Shown here: positions 1 to 8,238 of the stretch, piece by piece | Position numbering within the stretch: position 1 is the stretch's first letter | How the letters are laid out: each line of letters begins with the position of its first letter | Position numbers and translations under genes: made by a program | Notes under the pieces: generated by a model | What the model saw: only the letters and a program-made list of their open reading frames with translations | What the model was told of the DNA's origin: nothing | Database searches by the model: none | Source of the DNA: Radiobacillus deserti | Lineage (GTDB): Bacteria; Bacillota; Bacilli; Bacillales; Amphibacillaceae | Assembly: GCF_007301515.1 (NCBI RefSeq) | Contig: NZ_CP041666.1 | Span: 1,674,001-1,738,000, forward strand | DNA length: 64,000 bases | Reading direction: 5' to 3'

Positions 1-4
1 AGTC

Positions 5-33
5 AACGTCCTTCCGATGGGGAGGACGTTTCT
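5..33. terminator. Hairpin at window edge, probable terminator of the upstream gene
   Basis: The arms AACGTCC (5-11) and GGACGTT (24-30) pair and are followed by a short T-rich stretch. It probably ends the gene just outside the window. In B. subtilis that neighbour is spoVK, but this cannot be seen here. Confidence 0.5.
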
Positions 34-148
34 ATGACATAGATAGTTAAGAATACGTGAATACTACGATAGCTAGTAGATTGAATTTTCCAATCTAAAT
101 ACACTTTGATATGATAAAAGTAATTTAGGAAAAGAGGTTGGTACCTAT

Positions 149-1387
149 ATGCAGGAAAATGTTTTGCTAATTGCTGTTCATCACCCGAATCAAGATGATG
201 AGCGATTTCAATCCTCTCTAGAGGAATTGCAATCTCTAACAGAAACAGCACGAGGAAATGTGTTGAAAATTGTAACGCAAAAAAGAGATCGGATTCACCC
301 TGCCTTGTACTTAGGGGAAGGAAAAGTTCAAGAAATAGCAGAGTTAGTGGAAGAATTAGAAATTGAATTAGTTATTTCAAACGATGAACTCTCACCAGGA
401 CAATCCAAGCATTTATCTGATCGGTTCGGAGTTCGTGTAATAGATCGAAGTCAGCTTATTTTGGATATTTTTGCTCAACGTGCGAATACAAAAGAAGGGA
501 AACTCCAAGTAGAGCTGGCGCAATATCAGTATTTGTTACCGAGATTGTATGGTCAAGGGCTTGCTCTATCCCGATTAGGTGGTGGAATTGGAACAAGGGG
601 TCCCGGTGAGACGAAGCTCGAATCAGACCGTCGTCACATTCAAAGAAGAATTGACGATCTGAAGCGGCGTTTAAATACAGTGGTAAATCAACGATCTCAG
701 TATCGGAAAAGAAGGAAGGAAAACAAAGCATTCCAAATCGCAATTGTCGGTTATACGAATGCTGGAAAATCTACTATTTTCAATCGACTAACGAAAAGTC
801 AATCGTTAGAAGAAGACCAGTTATTTGCGACGTTAGACCCTTTAACTCGTCAAATCGCTTTGCCTTCGGGTTTTCAGTCGCTCTTAACAGACACGGTAGG
901 ATTTATACAAGATTTGCCAACCACATTAATTGCAGCGTTCCGTTCTACATTAGAAGAAGTAACGGAAGCGGATTTTATTTTACATATGGTGGATGCCTCC
1001 CACCCAGATCAGGAACAACATCAAAAGACGGTGAACCGCTTATTGGGCGAACTAGGTGCGGACCAGCTACCGATGCTTACAGTTTACAATAAAAAGGATA
1101 TGTTAACAGATGCATTTATTCCTAGTGTTCAGCCTTCTATAACGATTAGTGCACACGACCCTATTGACTTAAGAAGAGTGTTGTACAAGATAGAAGAAGT
1201 GATTATAGAACAATGGGAGCCGTATCGAGTAGAAGTGCAGTCTGGGGATGGAAAGTTTCTTCAGCGTTTGGAGAGAAATACGATTGTACAAAATCATGCA
1301 TTTAAAGAAGAGACTGAAACCTATGTGTATCATGGGTATGCAGACCCTAGCCATCCGTTGAGCTACAAACTAAAGGAGAACGAATAG
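149..1387 (+). CDS. hflX: GTPase HflX (YnbA)
   Basis: This is an HflX-family ribosome-associated GTPase, known to split or rescue stalled 70S ribosomes. At 412 residues it has the normal length. The N-terminal HflX domain contains the glycine-rich segment GGGIGTRGPGETKLE at about residues 146-160. The G domain follows, with P-loop GYTNAGKST near residue 200, DTVGFIQDLP as G3 and NKKD as G4. The ATG is preceded by a GAGG about 10 bases upstream. The next gene, ynbB, starts 4 bp after the stop, so the two are probably co-transcribed, as in B. subtilis. The family assignment is firm; its cellular role is taken from the family. Confidence 0.95.
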   Translation: MQENVLLIAVHHPNQDDERFQSSLEELQSLTETARGNVLKIVTQKRDRIHPALYLGEGKVQEIAELVEELEIELVISNDELSPGQSKHLSDRFGVRVIDRSQLILDIFAQRANTKEGKLQVELAQYQYLLPRLYGQGLALSRLGGGIGTRGPGETKLESDRRHIQRRIDDLKRRLNTVVNQRSQYRKRRKENKAFQIAIVGYTNAGKSTIFNRLTKSQSLEEDQLFATLDPLTRQIALPSGFQSLLTDTVGFIQDLPTTLIAAFRSTLEEVTEADFILHMVDASHPDQEQHQKTVNRLLGELGADQLPMLTVYNKKDMLTDAFIPSVQPSITISAHDPIDLRRVLYKIEEVIIEQWEPYRVEVQSGDGKFLQRLERNTIVQNHAFKEETETYVYHGYADPSHPLSYKLKENE

Positions 1388-1391
1388 CACG

Positions 1392-2633
1392 ATGAATCAA
1401 GAATATATCGAAAAACTAGAAACTGAGTTATGGCCTTTTTTTCGTCAAGCAGACAAAGTCGTTGAGTTTAATCAACGAAAGGTATTAGAAGCGTTTCGAA
1501 ATCAAAAAGTAAGTGATAGTCACTTTAATCCAACTACGGGGTATGGATACGATGATTATGGACGTGACACATTAGAAGCGGTGTATGCGGAAGTATTTCG
1601 TGCAGAGGATGCATTGGTGCGCCCCCAATTAATCTCAGGCACACACGCAATTTCCACGGCTCTGTTTGGACTACTTCGGCCGGGAGATGAGCTTTTATAT
1701 ATAACCGGGAAACCATACGACACATTGGAAGGAATATTAGAAAAAGGGGAGGGATCATTAAAGGATTATTCCATTGGCTATCAAGCTGTTGAGTTATTAG
1801 AAAACGGTTCTGTAGATTGGCAAAACGTGCAACAAGCAGTCCATCCGAACACAAAGGTCATCGGGATCCAACGCTCGCGAGGCTATGATACACGCCCGTC
1901 CTTTACGATTGAACAAATAGAAGAAATGATACAATTTGTGAAGGAAATAAAACAGGATGTAATTGTGTTTGTAGATAATTGCTATGGGGAGTTTGTCGAA
2001 ACACGTGAACCAATAGAAATAGGAGCAGACATCATGGCAGGCTCTCTTATTAAGAATCCTGGTGGGGGAATAGCGCGAATCGGCGGGTATATCGTAGGAA
2101 AAAAAGAGCTCATCGAAAAATCTGCCAATCGTTTAACAGCACCAGGATTAGGAAAAGAAATTGGAGCCTCTCTAGGCATGTTACAAGAAATGTTCCAAGG
2201 ATTTTTCCTAGCTCCACATGTAGTAGGGGAAGCGTTAAAAGGAGCAATCTTTTCCTCCAGACTTTTGTCGGAATTGGGGTTTCAAACGAATCCAGCATTC
2301 GATGCCACACGTACGGATTTGATCCAAGCGGTGAACTTTAAGAATGCTGAACAAATGGTAGCATTTTGCCAAGCTATCCAAGCTGCTTCGCCAATAAATG
2401 CACATGTGACCCCATATCCTTCCCCTATGCCAGGGTATGAAGATGATGTCATTATGGCTGCAGGAACATTTATTCAAGGAGCAAGTCTTGAACTGACAGC
2501 TGATGGTCCTATTCGACCACCCTTTACAGCGTTTGTGCAAGGTGGGTTAACATATGCGCATGTAAAAGTTGCGATTATGGAAGCTGTCGGAGTTATGGAA
2601 AAGCAAGGATTATTACCGTTCCGAACAAAATAA
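1392..2633 (+). CDS. ynbB: PLP-dependent YnbB protein (methionine gamma-lyase / aluminium-resistance family)
   Basis: A 413-residue fold-type I pyridoxal-phosphate enzyme of the cystathionine-lyase-like YnbB family, often labelled methionine gamma-lyase family or aluminium resistance protein. The likely PLP lysine lies in SLIKNPGGG near residue 221, and the FVDNCYGEF segment before it holds the aspartate expected to contact the cofactor ring. The gene follows hflX after 4 bp and precedes glnR, the same order as in B. subtilis. Substrate is not known for this family; the sulphur-amino-acid link comes from fold similarity only. A long AT-rich gap carrying the glnR promoter follows. Confidence 0.88.
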   Translation: MNQEYIEKLETELWPFFRQADKVVEFNQRKVLEAFRNQKVSDSHFNPTTGYGYDDYGRDTLEAVYAEVFRAEDALVRPQLISGTHAISTALFGLLRPGDELLYITGKPYDTLEGILEKGEGSLKDYSIGYQAVELLENGSVDWQNVQQAVHPNTKVIGIQRSRGYDTRPSFTIEQIEEMIQFVKEIKQDVIVFVDNCYGEFVETREPIEIGADIMAGSLIKNPGGGIARIGGYIVGKKELIEKSANRLTAPGLGKEIGASLGMLQEMFQGFFLAPHVVGEALKGAIFSSRLLSELGFQTNPAFDATRTDLIQAVNFKNAEQMVAFCQAIQAASPINAHVTPYPSPMPGYEDDVIMAAGTFIQGASLELTADGPIRPPFTAFVQGGLTYAHVKVAIMEAVGVMEKQGLLPFRTK

Positions 2634-2676
2634 GGGTAAAAAATTCGAATCTACAAAATTGTCTAAAATTTTTTTA

Positions 2677-2693
2677 TGTAAAGAAAGCTAACA
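2677..2693 (+). promoter_or_regulatory. GlnR/TnrA box
   Basis: TGTAA-N7-TAACA matches the established GlnR/TnrA consensus TGTNA-N7-TNACA exactly. It lies just upstream of the -35 of the glnR promoter, as expected for feedback repression of glnRA by GlnR with glutamine synthetase. Confidence 0.85.
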
Positions 2694-2697
2694 CGTA

Positions 2698-2725
2698 TTG
2701 ACAATTAATATTCCAATTGTATAAT
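2698..2725 (+). promoter_or_regulatory. Sigma-A promoter of glnRA
   Basis: TTGACA (2698-2703) and TATAAT (2720-2725) are both perfect consensus hexamers with a 16-bp spacer. They lie 35 bp before glnR and abut the GlnR box. Confidence 0.8.
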
Positions 2726-2760
2726 AGGGATATGGAAAGGTACATAGAGGGGGTGCTATT

Positions 2761-3156
2761 ATGAGCAATGTTGATAGACGTTCTATGCCCTTGTTTTCCA
2801 TCGGAATAGTTAAATCCTTAACGGATCTTACCGCTCGACAAATTCGTTATTACGAAGAGCACGAATTAATTCACCCATCACGAACTAGTGGGAATCAGCG
2901 GCTATTTTCTTTCAATGATGTAGATAGACTACTAGAAATCAAAGAACTCATTGAGAAGGGAATTAACTTAGCTGGAATTAAACAGGTGCTTTCGATGAAG
3001 GATTTACCGAAAACGAAAGAAATTGAGGAAGGCGAAGAAAAGCCAGAACTATCAGAGAAAGAACTGAGACGTATGCTACAAAAAGAATTATTTGATTCAG
3101 GTCGTCTCGGCAAAGCTTCGTTAAGACAGGGAGAATTATCACGATTCTTCCATTAA
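2761..3156 (+). CDS. glnR: MerR-family nitrogen regulator GlnR
   Basis: A 131-residue MerR-type repressor of nitrogen genes. The N-terminal winged helix holds the family signature TARQIRYYEEHELI followed by GNQRLFSF. The C-terminal tail is short and charged; in GlnR this tail mediates autoinhibition, relieved by feedback-inhibited glutamine synthetase. It lies 23 bp ahead of glnA in the canonical dicistronic operon and has a consensus GlnR box and promoter upstream, so autoregulation is expected. The start ATG follows a GAGGGGG ribosome site. Confidence 0.95.
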   Translation: MSNVDRRSMPLFSIGIVKSLTDLTARQIRYYEEHELIHPSRTSGNQRLFSFNDVDRLLEIKELIEKGINLAGIKQVLSMKDLPKTKEIEEGEEKPELSEKELRRMLQKELFDSGRLGKASLRQGELSRFFH

Positions 3157-3179
3157 TTAATAAAGGAGAGGGAAACAGA

Positions 3180-4517
3180 ATGAGCTCTAAGTTAACCAGA
3201 GAAGAAATCTTAAAAAGAATTAAAGAGGAAAACGTTAAATTTATCCGTTTACAGTTCACAGATTTGCTTGGAACAATTAAAAACGTAGAGATTCCTCTAA
3301 GTCAACTAGATAAAGCACTAGATAATGAAATGGCATTTGATGGTTCTTCCATTGAAGGATTTGTGCGTATCGAAGAATCGGATATGAAATTATATCCAGA
3401 CCTTGACACGTTCTTAGTATTTCCTTGGACTTCCGAAAAAGGAAAGGTTGCTAGATTCATCTGTGACATTTACAAACCAGATGGTACGCCATTTGAAGGT
3501 TGTCCTCGCTATAACTTAAAACGTAACCTTAAGAAAATGGAAGAGTTAGGATTCACAGCATTTAATATTGGTACAGAGCCAGAATTCTTCCTATTTAAAT
3601 TAGATGAAAAAGGCGAGCCTACGCTTGAGTTAAATGATAAAGGTGGTTACTTTGACCTTGCTCCAACAGATCTTGGTGAAAACTGCCGTCGTGATATCGT
3701 ATTAGAATTAGAAGAAATGGGATTTGAAGTAGAAGCATCTCACCACGAGGTAGCTCCTGGTCAACACGAAATCGATTTTAAATATGCAGATGCATTAAAG
3801 CATGCGGATGATATCCAAACGTTCAAGTTAGTGGTTAAAACAATTGCTAGAAAACACGGTCTTCATGCTACATTTATGCCAAAACCATTGTTTGGTGTGA
3901 ACGGTTCTGGAATGCATACAAATATGTCTCTATTTAAAGAGAAAACAAACACATTCTTTGATGAAAATGGTCCACTTCAATTAAGTGATACAGCTTATCA
4001 ATTTATCGCAGGTATTATCAAGCACGCGTTGAACTTTACAGCGGTAACCAACCCTACTGTAAACTCTTATAAACGTCTAGTACCTGGATATGAAGCTCCT
4101 TGTTATGTTGCTTGGTCCGGTTCTAACAGAAGTCCACTTATCCGTGTACCAGCTTCTAGAGGATTAAGCACACGTATTGAAGTACGTAGTGTAGACCCAT
4201 CAGCGAACCCTTATCTTGCGATGTCTGTATTACTTGCAGCTGGTTTAGATGGCGTGAAAAACAAACTTTCTGCTCCTAAAGCGGTTGATCGTAATATCTA
4301 TATTATGGATAAACAAGAAAGAGAAGCGAATGGTGTTCAAGATTTACCAGCAACTTTAGCGGAAGCACTTGAAGAGCTGAAGAAAGACGAGATTATCGTT
4401 GAATCTCTTGGAGAACACTTATTCGAGCACTTCATTGAAGCGAAAGAAATCGAATGGGATATGTTCCGTACACAAGTACACCCTTGGGAAAGAGACCAGT
4501 ATTTACAACAATACTAA
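3180..4517 (+). CDS. glnA: Glutamine synthetase, type I-alpha
   Basis: Glutamine synthetase makes glutamine from glutamate, ammonia and ATP in the cytoplasm. At 445 residues it matches the Gram-positive GSI-alpha class, which lacks the adenylylation loop of GSI-beta enzymes and is instead controlled by glutamine feedback and GlnR binding. Visible motifs include FDGSSIEGF, the metal-binding segments GTEPEFF and HHEVAPGQHEIDF, the ATP-site segment KPLFGVNGSGMH and NRSPLIRVPASRG. It is the second gene of glnRA, with an AGGAGAGG site upstream, and is followed by a strong terminator. Confidence 0.98.
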   Translation: MSSKLTREEILKRIKEENVKFIRLQFTDLLGTIKNVEIPLSQLDKALDNEMAFDGSSIEGFVRIEESDMKLYPDLDTFLVFPWTSEKGKVARFICDIYKPDGTPFEGCPRYNLKRNLKKMEELGFTAFNIGTEPEFFLFKLDEKGEPTLELNDKGGYFDLAPTDLGENCRRDIVLELEEMGFEVEASHHEVAPGQHEIDFKYADALKHADDIQTFKLVVKTIARKHGLHATFMPKPLFGVNGSGMHTNMSLFKEKTNTFFDENGPLQLSDTAYQFIAGIIKHALNFTAVTNPTVNSYKRLVPGYEAPCYVAWSGSNRSPLIRVPASRGLSTRIEVRSVDPSANPYLAMSVLLAAGLDGVKNKLSAPKAVDRNIYIMDKQEREANGVQDLPATLAEALEELKKDEIIVESLGEHLFEHFIEAKEIEWDMFRTQVHPWERDQYLQQY

Positions 4518-4528
4518 TAGACTAAAAG

Positions 4529-4567
4529 CAAAAGCCCTCATACTGTGGTATGGAGGGCTTTTGTTTT
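4529..4567 (+). terminator. Terminator after glnA
   Basis: A GC-containing stem of about 13 bp (CAAAAGCCCTCATA against TATGGAGGGCTTTTG, with one bulge) is followed by TTTT. Confidence 0.85.
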
Positions 4568-4640
4568 AAGTTAATGTTACTTATGGTCTTAAGACTTTTT
4601 TTAATTTTGTCTACTTTACAGGGCAGAGTTTATCAAATTG

Positions 4641-4928
4641 CTAAAAATCATCTTTCTTATTTTTTTCATAATTATATATAATAGGTTGTATAATGAAAAG
4701 GCTCAAAAGTATCCAGATTAATAGAAAGCCTAATCGAGTGTAAAATCCTTCTAAGTCAACTAGAAGAATTGGAACAAGAAGTACTAGAGAGAATATTAAT
4801 TTTGATAAAAAAGTTGATTTGATTTTTCTATGACAATTTGGACAATTAATAGTATATAAATGTTTTTGTTTCATTATATATTTCATGTCAATTTTGTTTT
4901 CACAATATGGGCATTTTTTAGTGAGCAT
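4641..4928 (-). CDS. Small zinc-ribbon membrane protein (CXXC-x~20-CXXC type)
   Basis: A 95-residue protein begins with a probable zinc ribbon: CPYC and CPNC separated by 19 residues, which resembles the TIGR04104 family (CXXC, about 20 residues, CXXC). Two hydrophobic spans follow (LIFSLVLLVPILLV and LGFLLIWILLSLFII), then a short charged tail. I placed the start at the ATG at 4928, ten bases after AAGGAAG; an upstream TTG sits too close to that site. It lies 15 bp after the secreted-protein gene on the same strand, so the two are probably one transcript. Function is unknown; an immunity or accessory role for its partner is only an inference. The region is notably AT-rich. Confidence 0.6.
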   Translation of the reverse strand: MLTKKCPYCENKIDMKYIMKQKHLYTINCPNCHRKIKSTFLSKLIFSLVLLVPILLVDLEGFYTRLGFLLIWILLSLFIIQPIIYNYEKNKKDDF

Positions 4929-4943
4929 CCTATTCAAACTTCC

Positions 4944-5612
4944 TTAACATGGTCTTGAACCCAGAAACCAACTAGATTCAAAAGTATTACTTCTTTTGGA
5001 ACGATAAAGTATTTGACTAAAATTTTTAAATTTATATTGCGGATAGCACATGTTACCTTCTTTAACTTTTTTTGAAGTTCGGTATTGTCTTATTTCTACA
5101 TCCAGCAATTTATCAAGTGGCTGTGTTACAGCAGTACCTACAAGCCAAATTAAAGTTTGCTTTATCCTACTAGCTGGCACTCTTGTCCAAATAGATATTA
5201 AGGTAATTGCCGAAGAAAGTAATGTTCCAGCAGGAATATCATAAACATGAGTGCCTAGATATTTAGCTCCGCCAGCGCCGGGAGGTGTTGCTATTGCTTT
5301 TGGAAAAATTAATTGATTTCTATCTAAGGTAAGTTCAATACTTTCGTCAAATGATTTTTTCACTTCCATTGGGATTATCTTTCCATCAAGATATGTTTCA
5401 CCAGTTTCAGGGTTATATATGATTTCATTAATTTGATCCTCGGTTATTACTTGAGCATGAACAATTCCTCCATTATCAACAGTTTGTTTAACTTCAAAAT
5501 CATCAGTAAGGGTTAATGATTTTGTACTCTTTGAGGCGTGGGTGGGTAAACTTGAAGTAAGAAATAGTGAAAGTGTAACAATAAATACAATGAATTTTCT
5601 GATTTTTTTCAT
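4944..5612 (-). CDS. Secreted protein of unknown function
   Basis: The 222-residue product has a classical signal peptide: KK-R-K start, a hydrophobic core FIVFIVTLSLFLTSSL and a plausible cleavage after THA (about residue 26). The predicted mature N-terminal half is soluble and charged and contains YNPETGETYLDG. A glycine/alanine-rich patch (PPGAGGAKYLG) and a hydrophobic amphipathic stretch (GTLLSSAITLISIW and TLIWLVGTAV) follow. The C-terminus is basic and ends in cysteine. AGGAGGAA precedes the ATG. I do not recognise a family with certainty; weak resemblance to Bacillales proteins named putative secreted toxins was noted from memory only. It is followed on the same strand by the zinc-ribbon membrane gene. 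Confidence 0.6.
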   Translation of the reverse strand: MKKIRKFIVFIVTLSLFLTSSLPTHASKSTKSLTLTDDFEVKQTVDNGGIVHAQVITEDQINEIIYNPETGETYLDGKIIPMEVKKSFDESIELTLDRNQLIFPKAIATPPGAGGAKYLGTHVYDIPAGTLLSSAITLISIWTRVPASRIKQTLIWLVGTAVTQPLDKLLDVEIRQYRTSKKVKEGNMCYPQYKFKNFSQILYRSKRSNTFESSWFLGSRPC

Positions 5613-5906
5613 AAGTAGATTCCTCCTTAAGATTATAAAACTAATTTTCTACTAACTCTCTATTCTGTAAAATATTTCAAATTCCTCCAAATTTAAAGAA
5701 AATGGTTAATTTGTACTATATGCAGAATTGCTAATCAAGAAAATATTATGTTATTTCAGAAAAATGATAAAATAGTAACGATTTATAAATTTGTATTACT
5801 AAGTGGGGAACTTCGTCATTATGTATAAATATAGGAAGAAAAAATAATTAATAATTTCATGTATGGAAGGTGAAATTCTAATTAGAAGAAAAACAGGGGG
5901 ATCATT
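5613..5906. other. AT-rich divergent intergenic region, no gene seen
   Basis: This 294-bp stretch lies between the divergent secreted-protein gene and the membrane-protein gene at 5907. It is very AT-rich and must hold both promoters. I found no convincing hairpin, known operator or coding frame with a ribosome site. Confidence 0.5.
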
Positions 5907-6278
5907 ATGCTAATAGGGTCAATTATTTTCACAATTTTTATAATTGCTGTCATAGGCTTTGTATATTATGGATGGAGAAAAAATGTAGGGAAAACCGTTT
6001 TTGTTGTTGCTATAACAACGGCCCTTATTGGTGGCGGACTCTTTTGGTACTTTACCCAAACAGCTTCGGGACAACGAGCCGTTAAATCACTAGATTCCAA
6101 TGTATCAGGTGGTTTAGAACGTACCGTTGAAGTTTATGATTATAATGGGAAGCTAGTGGAAAAGTATGAAGGCAAGATTGACATACGTGAACAAGATGTC
6201 TCCGGAAAAGTGTTATTTGATATGAATGGAAAACGTCACATTATAAATGGTGGAATTGTTATCATTGAAGAGAAGTAA
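5907..6278 (+). CDS. Small membrane protein of unknown function
   Basis: A 123-residue protein with two N-terminal hydrophobic segments (about residues 2-21 and 29-50), followed by a soluble domain of about 70 residues rich in beta-type sequence (VEVYDYNGKLVEKYEGKIDI, then VLFDMNGKRHIINGGIVIIEE). The ATG follows AGGGGGATC. The N-out/N-in hairpin plus globular tail suggests a membrane-anchored cytoplasmic or extracellular domain, but I do not recognise a family. It is monocistronic, with its own terminator. Confidence 0.6.
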   Translation: MLIGSIIFTIFIIAVIGFVYYGWRKNVGKTVFVVAITTALIGGGLFWYFTQTASGQRAVKSLDSNVSGGLERTVEVYDYNGKLVEKYEGKIDIREQDVSGKVLFDMNGKRHIINGGIVIIEEK

Positions 6279-6304
6279 GGTTAGTAACTACATATTTTAG
6301 TAAT

Positions 6305-6337
6305 CGGTGATCCGTGGTGTAGATCACCGCTATTTTT
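6305..6337 (+). terminator. Terminator after the 5907 gene
   Basis: CGGTGATC (6305-6312) pairs with GATCACCG (6322-6329), followed by a run of seven T. Confidence 0.85.
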
Positions 6338-6424
6338 TTGGCTCTTTTTTGCGTGGTTTTTGGATGTAGGGTTGGTATAATAAAAGAAACATAATCTTTC
6401 ATTGTTTAAAAAAGGAGAGTGTAT

Positions 6425-6628
6425 ATGACGTTAGTTGTTGATTTCTTTGAATTTATTGAAATAAATGGACAGATTATTCCCCAAGGAGACAGAAGATCGA
6501 TTGTTTTACATAAGCTAACTCCTCATGAGGAGGACGATGTCGTGATGAAGGAAGTAAAAGAAAAAATTAGTGAACAAACGGATATCCCAATCAATCGAAT
6601 AAAGGTTATCGGTTGGTCCGGTTTATAA
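6425..6628 (+). CDS. Small acidic protein, unrecognised
   Basis: This encodes 67 residues, MTLVVDFFEFIEINGQII and onward, without membrane segments or cysteines. The middle is acidic (HEEDDVVMKEVKEKI). I chose the ATG at 6425 because AAAGGAG lies 7 bases upstream; the GTG two codons earlier lies too close to that site. A plausible promoter-like TATAAT occurs near 6376-6381. The good ribosome site and hydrophobic/acidic alternation support a real gene. No family recognised and no functional claim can be made. Confidence 0.55.
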   Translation: MTLVVDFFEFIEINGQIIPQGDRRSIVLHKLTPHEEDDVVMKEVKEKISEQTDIPINRIKVIGWSGL

Positions 6629-6673
6629 TTTCCCTTTAAGCAAAAGATCATCATAAATTTAATTGTTATCCCA

Positions 6674-6706
6674 GTACTGCCTAATTCATATTAGGCGGTA
6701 TTTTTT
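6674..6706. terminator. Terminator between convergent small genes
   Basis: TACTGCCTAA (6674-6683) pairs with TTAGGCGGTA (6691-6700), with one G-T pair, and is followed by TTTTTT on the plus strand. It overlaps the end of the minus-strand GerPA-like gene and could serve the plus-strand gene. Confidence 0.75.
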
Positions 6707-6937
6707 GTTTTTTAAGCAACGTATGACTTGATCAGATTGGTCCATGTCGTAAATGTCAGAATGACTTGAAATGACGTAGCTCTTCGTATTATCACCAGTT
6801 ACTTGTCCAGCTACCATATTTGTCTTTGTCACATTATGGTTTTGACATACTCGGACCTTACCAACGTTTACAGATGCAGTATCTTCCATCGTTCGAATCA
6901 TTATATCATCGATATGAATCGGAGCTCTTTTTTTCAA
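6686..6937 (-). CDS. GerPA/GerPF-like small spore germination protein (tentative)
   Basis: An 83-residue protein starting at a TTG preceded by a perfect AGGAGGG, 5 bases away. The pattern of an N-terminal strand, MEDTASVNVGK, a central polar repeat-like region and then YDMDQSDQ resembles the GerPA/GerPF family (short proteins with VNFGD and a late DPD..DQ motif), which act in spore coat permeability to germinants. Similarity is by eye and partial. Alternative: an unrelated small protein. The sporulating background fits the call. Confidence 0.45.
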   Translation of the reverse strand: MKKRAPIHIDDIMIRTMEDTASVNVGKVRVCQNHNVTKTNMVAGQVTGDNTKSYVISSHSDIYDMDQSDQVIRCLKNKKYRLI

Positions 6938-7075
6938 AGTATCCCTCCTATCCTCTTTTATAATTTATGTAGCTTGTACGGGTTTGGATTGGACGAACAG
7001 GGATAAAAATGATCATAAATAAAAAAAATTATTTTACTTATACTAATGGTAACAATCAATAAAGGAAGTGAAACG

Positions 7076-7210
7076 ATGAAGCAAAAATTAAACTTGCTCA
7101 TACAGCTACATGTAGCAAGTACAATCTTAACCACCATACTTAGTATAGTGATGCTGTTTTTAACAATAAAACATGACCAAGAAGTTACTGGAGGTAGTCT
7201 AAATAAGTGA
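7076..7210 (+). CDS. 44-residue single-span membrane peptide
   Basis: This short ORF encodes MKQKLNLLIQLHVASTIL and onward, with one hydrophobic span (about residues 15-31) and a polar C-terminus ending SLNK. AAAGGAAGTG lies 5-6 bases upstream of the ATG. It sits 50 bp before the CBO0543-like pair on the same strand and may share their transcript. Function unknown; the ribosome site, clean membrane topology and position are the only support. Confidence 0.45.
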   Translation: MKQKLNLLIQLHVASTILTTILSIVMLFLTIKHDQEVTGGSLNK

Positions 7211-7260
7211 ACTAGGGAAAGAAACAAGTTATTACGTTTTATATGTAAGGTGATCGGGTC

Positions 7261-7746
7261 ATGACACTCTCATTGTATTTATTAGTTCAGGTCTTAGTAA
7301 TAATCGCCTTTTGTATGTATAGAAAAAAGCTTCATATCTTTGAAATTTTTTTTATTTGGATGACGGTTTGGATTATTACGCATTCTGTTTCATCTATCTT
7401 ATTTGTGAATCTAGAGCTCTTTCAGTTATCGAGTGATATGAAGGATTTCTGGACTCATTTTTTTAAGCGGATATTTTTATATCCTTTGATGATTGTCATA
7501 TCCTTCGACCTTTTACTTCGATTGAATGATACTTGGAAAAGGATGATACTCTTGATGATTACGATAGGTTTTATGTCGTCCATTGAGTTTTTATTTATCT
7601 ATCTTGGGGTTCTTCTAGCGCAAGATTATTCTGTTGTAAATTCCTTAGTGGAGTGGTCAATTACCGTTTTGTTAACGTTCGGTGCTTGGCTATGGTATAG
7701 AAAAAATCGATTAAAGAGGGTAATAAATGATTTTGGATCTTCCTGA
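7261..7746 (+). CDS. Multi-span membrane protein, CBO0543-like
   Basis: A 161-residue integral membrane protein with about five hydrophobic helices and short basic loops (FCMYRKKLH, WYRKNRLKR). The ATG follows AAGGTGATC. It overlaps the next gene by 20 bp, which shows translational coupling. Size, topology and the company of clearer CBO0543-type genes suggest a divergent member of that Firmicutes membrane family, whose function is unknown. Confidence 0.6.
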   Translation: MTLSLYLLVQVLVIIAFCMYRKKLHIFEIFFIWMTVWIITHSVSSILFVNLELFQLSSDMKDFWTHFFKRIFLYPLMIVISFDLLLRLNDTWKRMILLMITIGFMSSIEFLFIYLGVLLAQDYSVVNSLVEWSITVLLTFGAWLWYRKNRLKRVINDFGSS

Positions 7747-8236
7747 GACGTTTGATAAAAGTGAATGGACAATTATTGCAGGAATAGTTTTTAACATCCT
7801 TATATTTACAGTTCTCCCTAAGCGAATACCAAAACAAATCACACCATTAATTGTTTTACTAAGTATATCGTTTCCTACCATACTTGATCATACAATAGCG
7901 GTGAAACCATTTGGGTTATATGATTTGTCAGATTCTTACCGGTATGAAATCTTCGATGTGATTTTGTATGGGGTATATCCAGCGTTCGGGTTTCTATTTG
8001 TATATATATATGAGTATTTCAAGTTTGAGGGATTCAAATTGTTCTTTTATTTTATTGGGTGGTCGATATTCGCTCCTTGTTTTGAACTATTTCTTGTGAA
8101 ATTAGACGTGTACACTTATACAGGATGGAAAGTCGTTTATTCGTTACCAGTTTACACAATTGTATTATCATTAACGTTTTTATTTTACAAGCTAGTTAAG
8201 TTTTGTTATGAAAGAGACTGTAAAGAAATGATTTAA
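7727..8236 (+). CDS. Multi-span membrane protein, CBO0543-like
   Basis: A 169-residue protein with about five transmembrane segments. It contains a DHTIAVKPFGLYDL stretch after the second helix and ends with a basic FYKLVKFCYERDCKE tail. It starts inside the end of the preceding gene (20-bp overlap) and faces the convergent CBO0543-family gene at 8239 with a 2-bp gap. Topology matches the CBO0543 family: N-terminal helix, conserved aspartate-containing loop, paired central helices. No function is known. Confidence 0.6.
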   Translation: MILDLPETFDKSEWTIIAGIVFNILIFTVLPKRIPKQITPLIVLLSISFPTILDHTIAVKPFGLYDLSDSYRYEIFDVILYGVYPAFGFLFVYIYEYFKFEGFKLFFYFIGWSIFAPCFELFLVKLDVYTYTGWKVVYSLPVYTIVLSLTFLFYKLVKFCYERDCKEMI

Positions 8237-8238
8237 TG

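Noticed and set aside
6958..7227. 89-codon minus-strand frame
   Set aside because: The plus-strand 44-codon ORF in the same place has a better ribosome site and a clean membrane span; the minus frame has neither.
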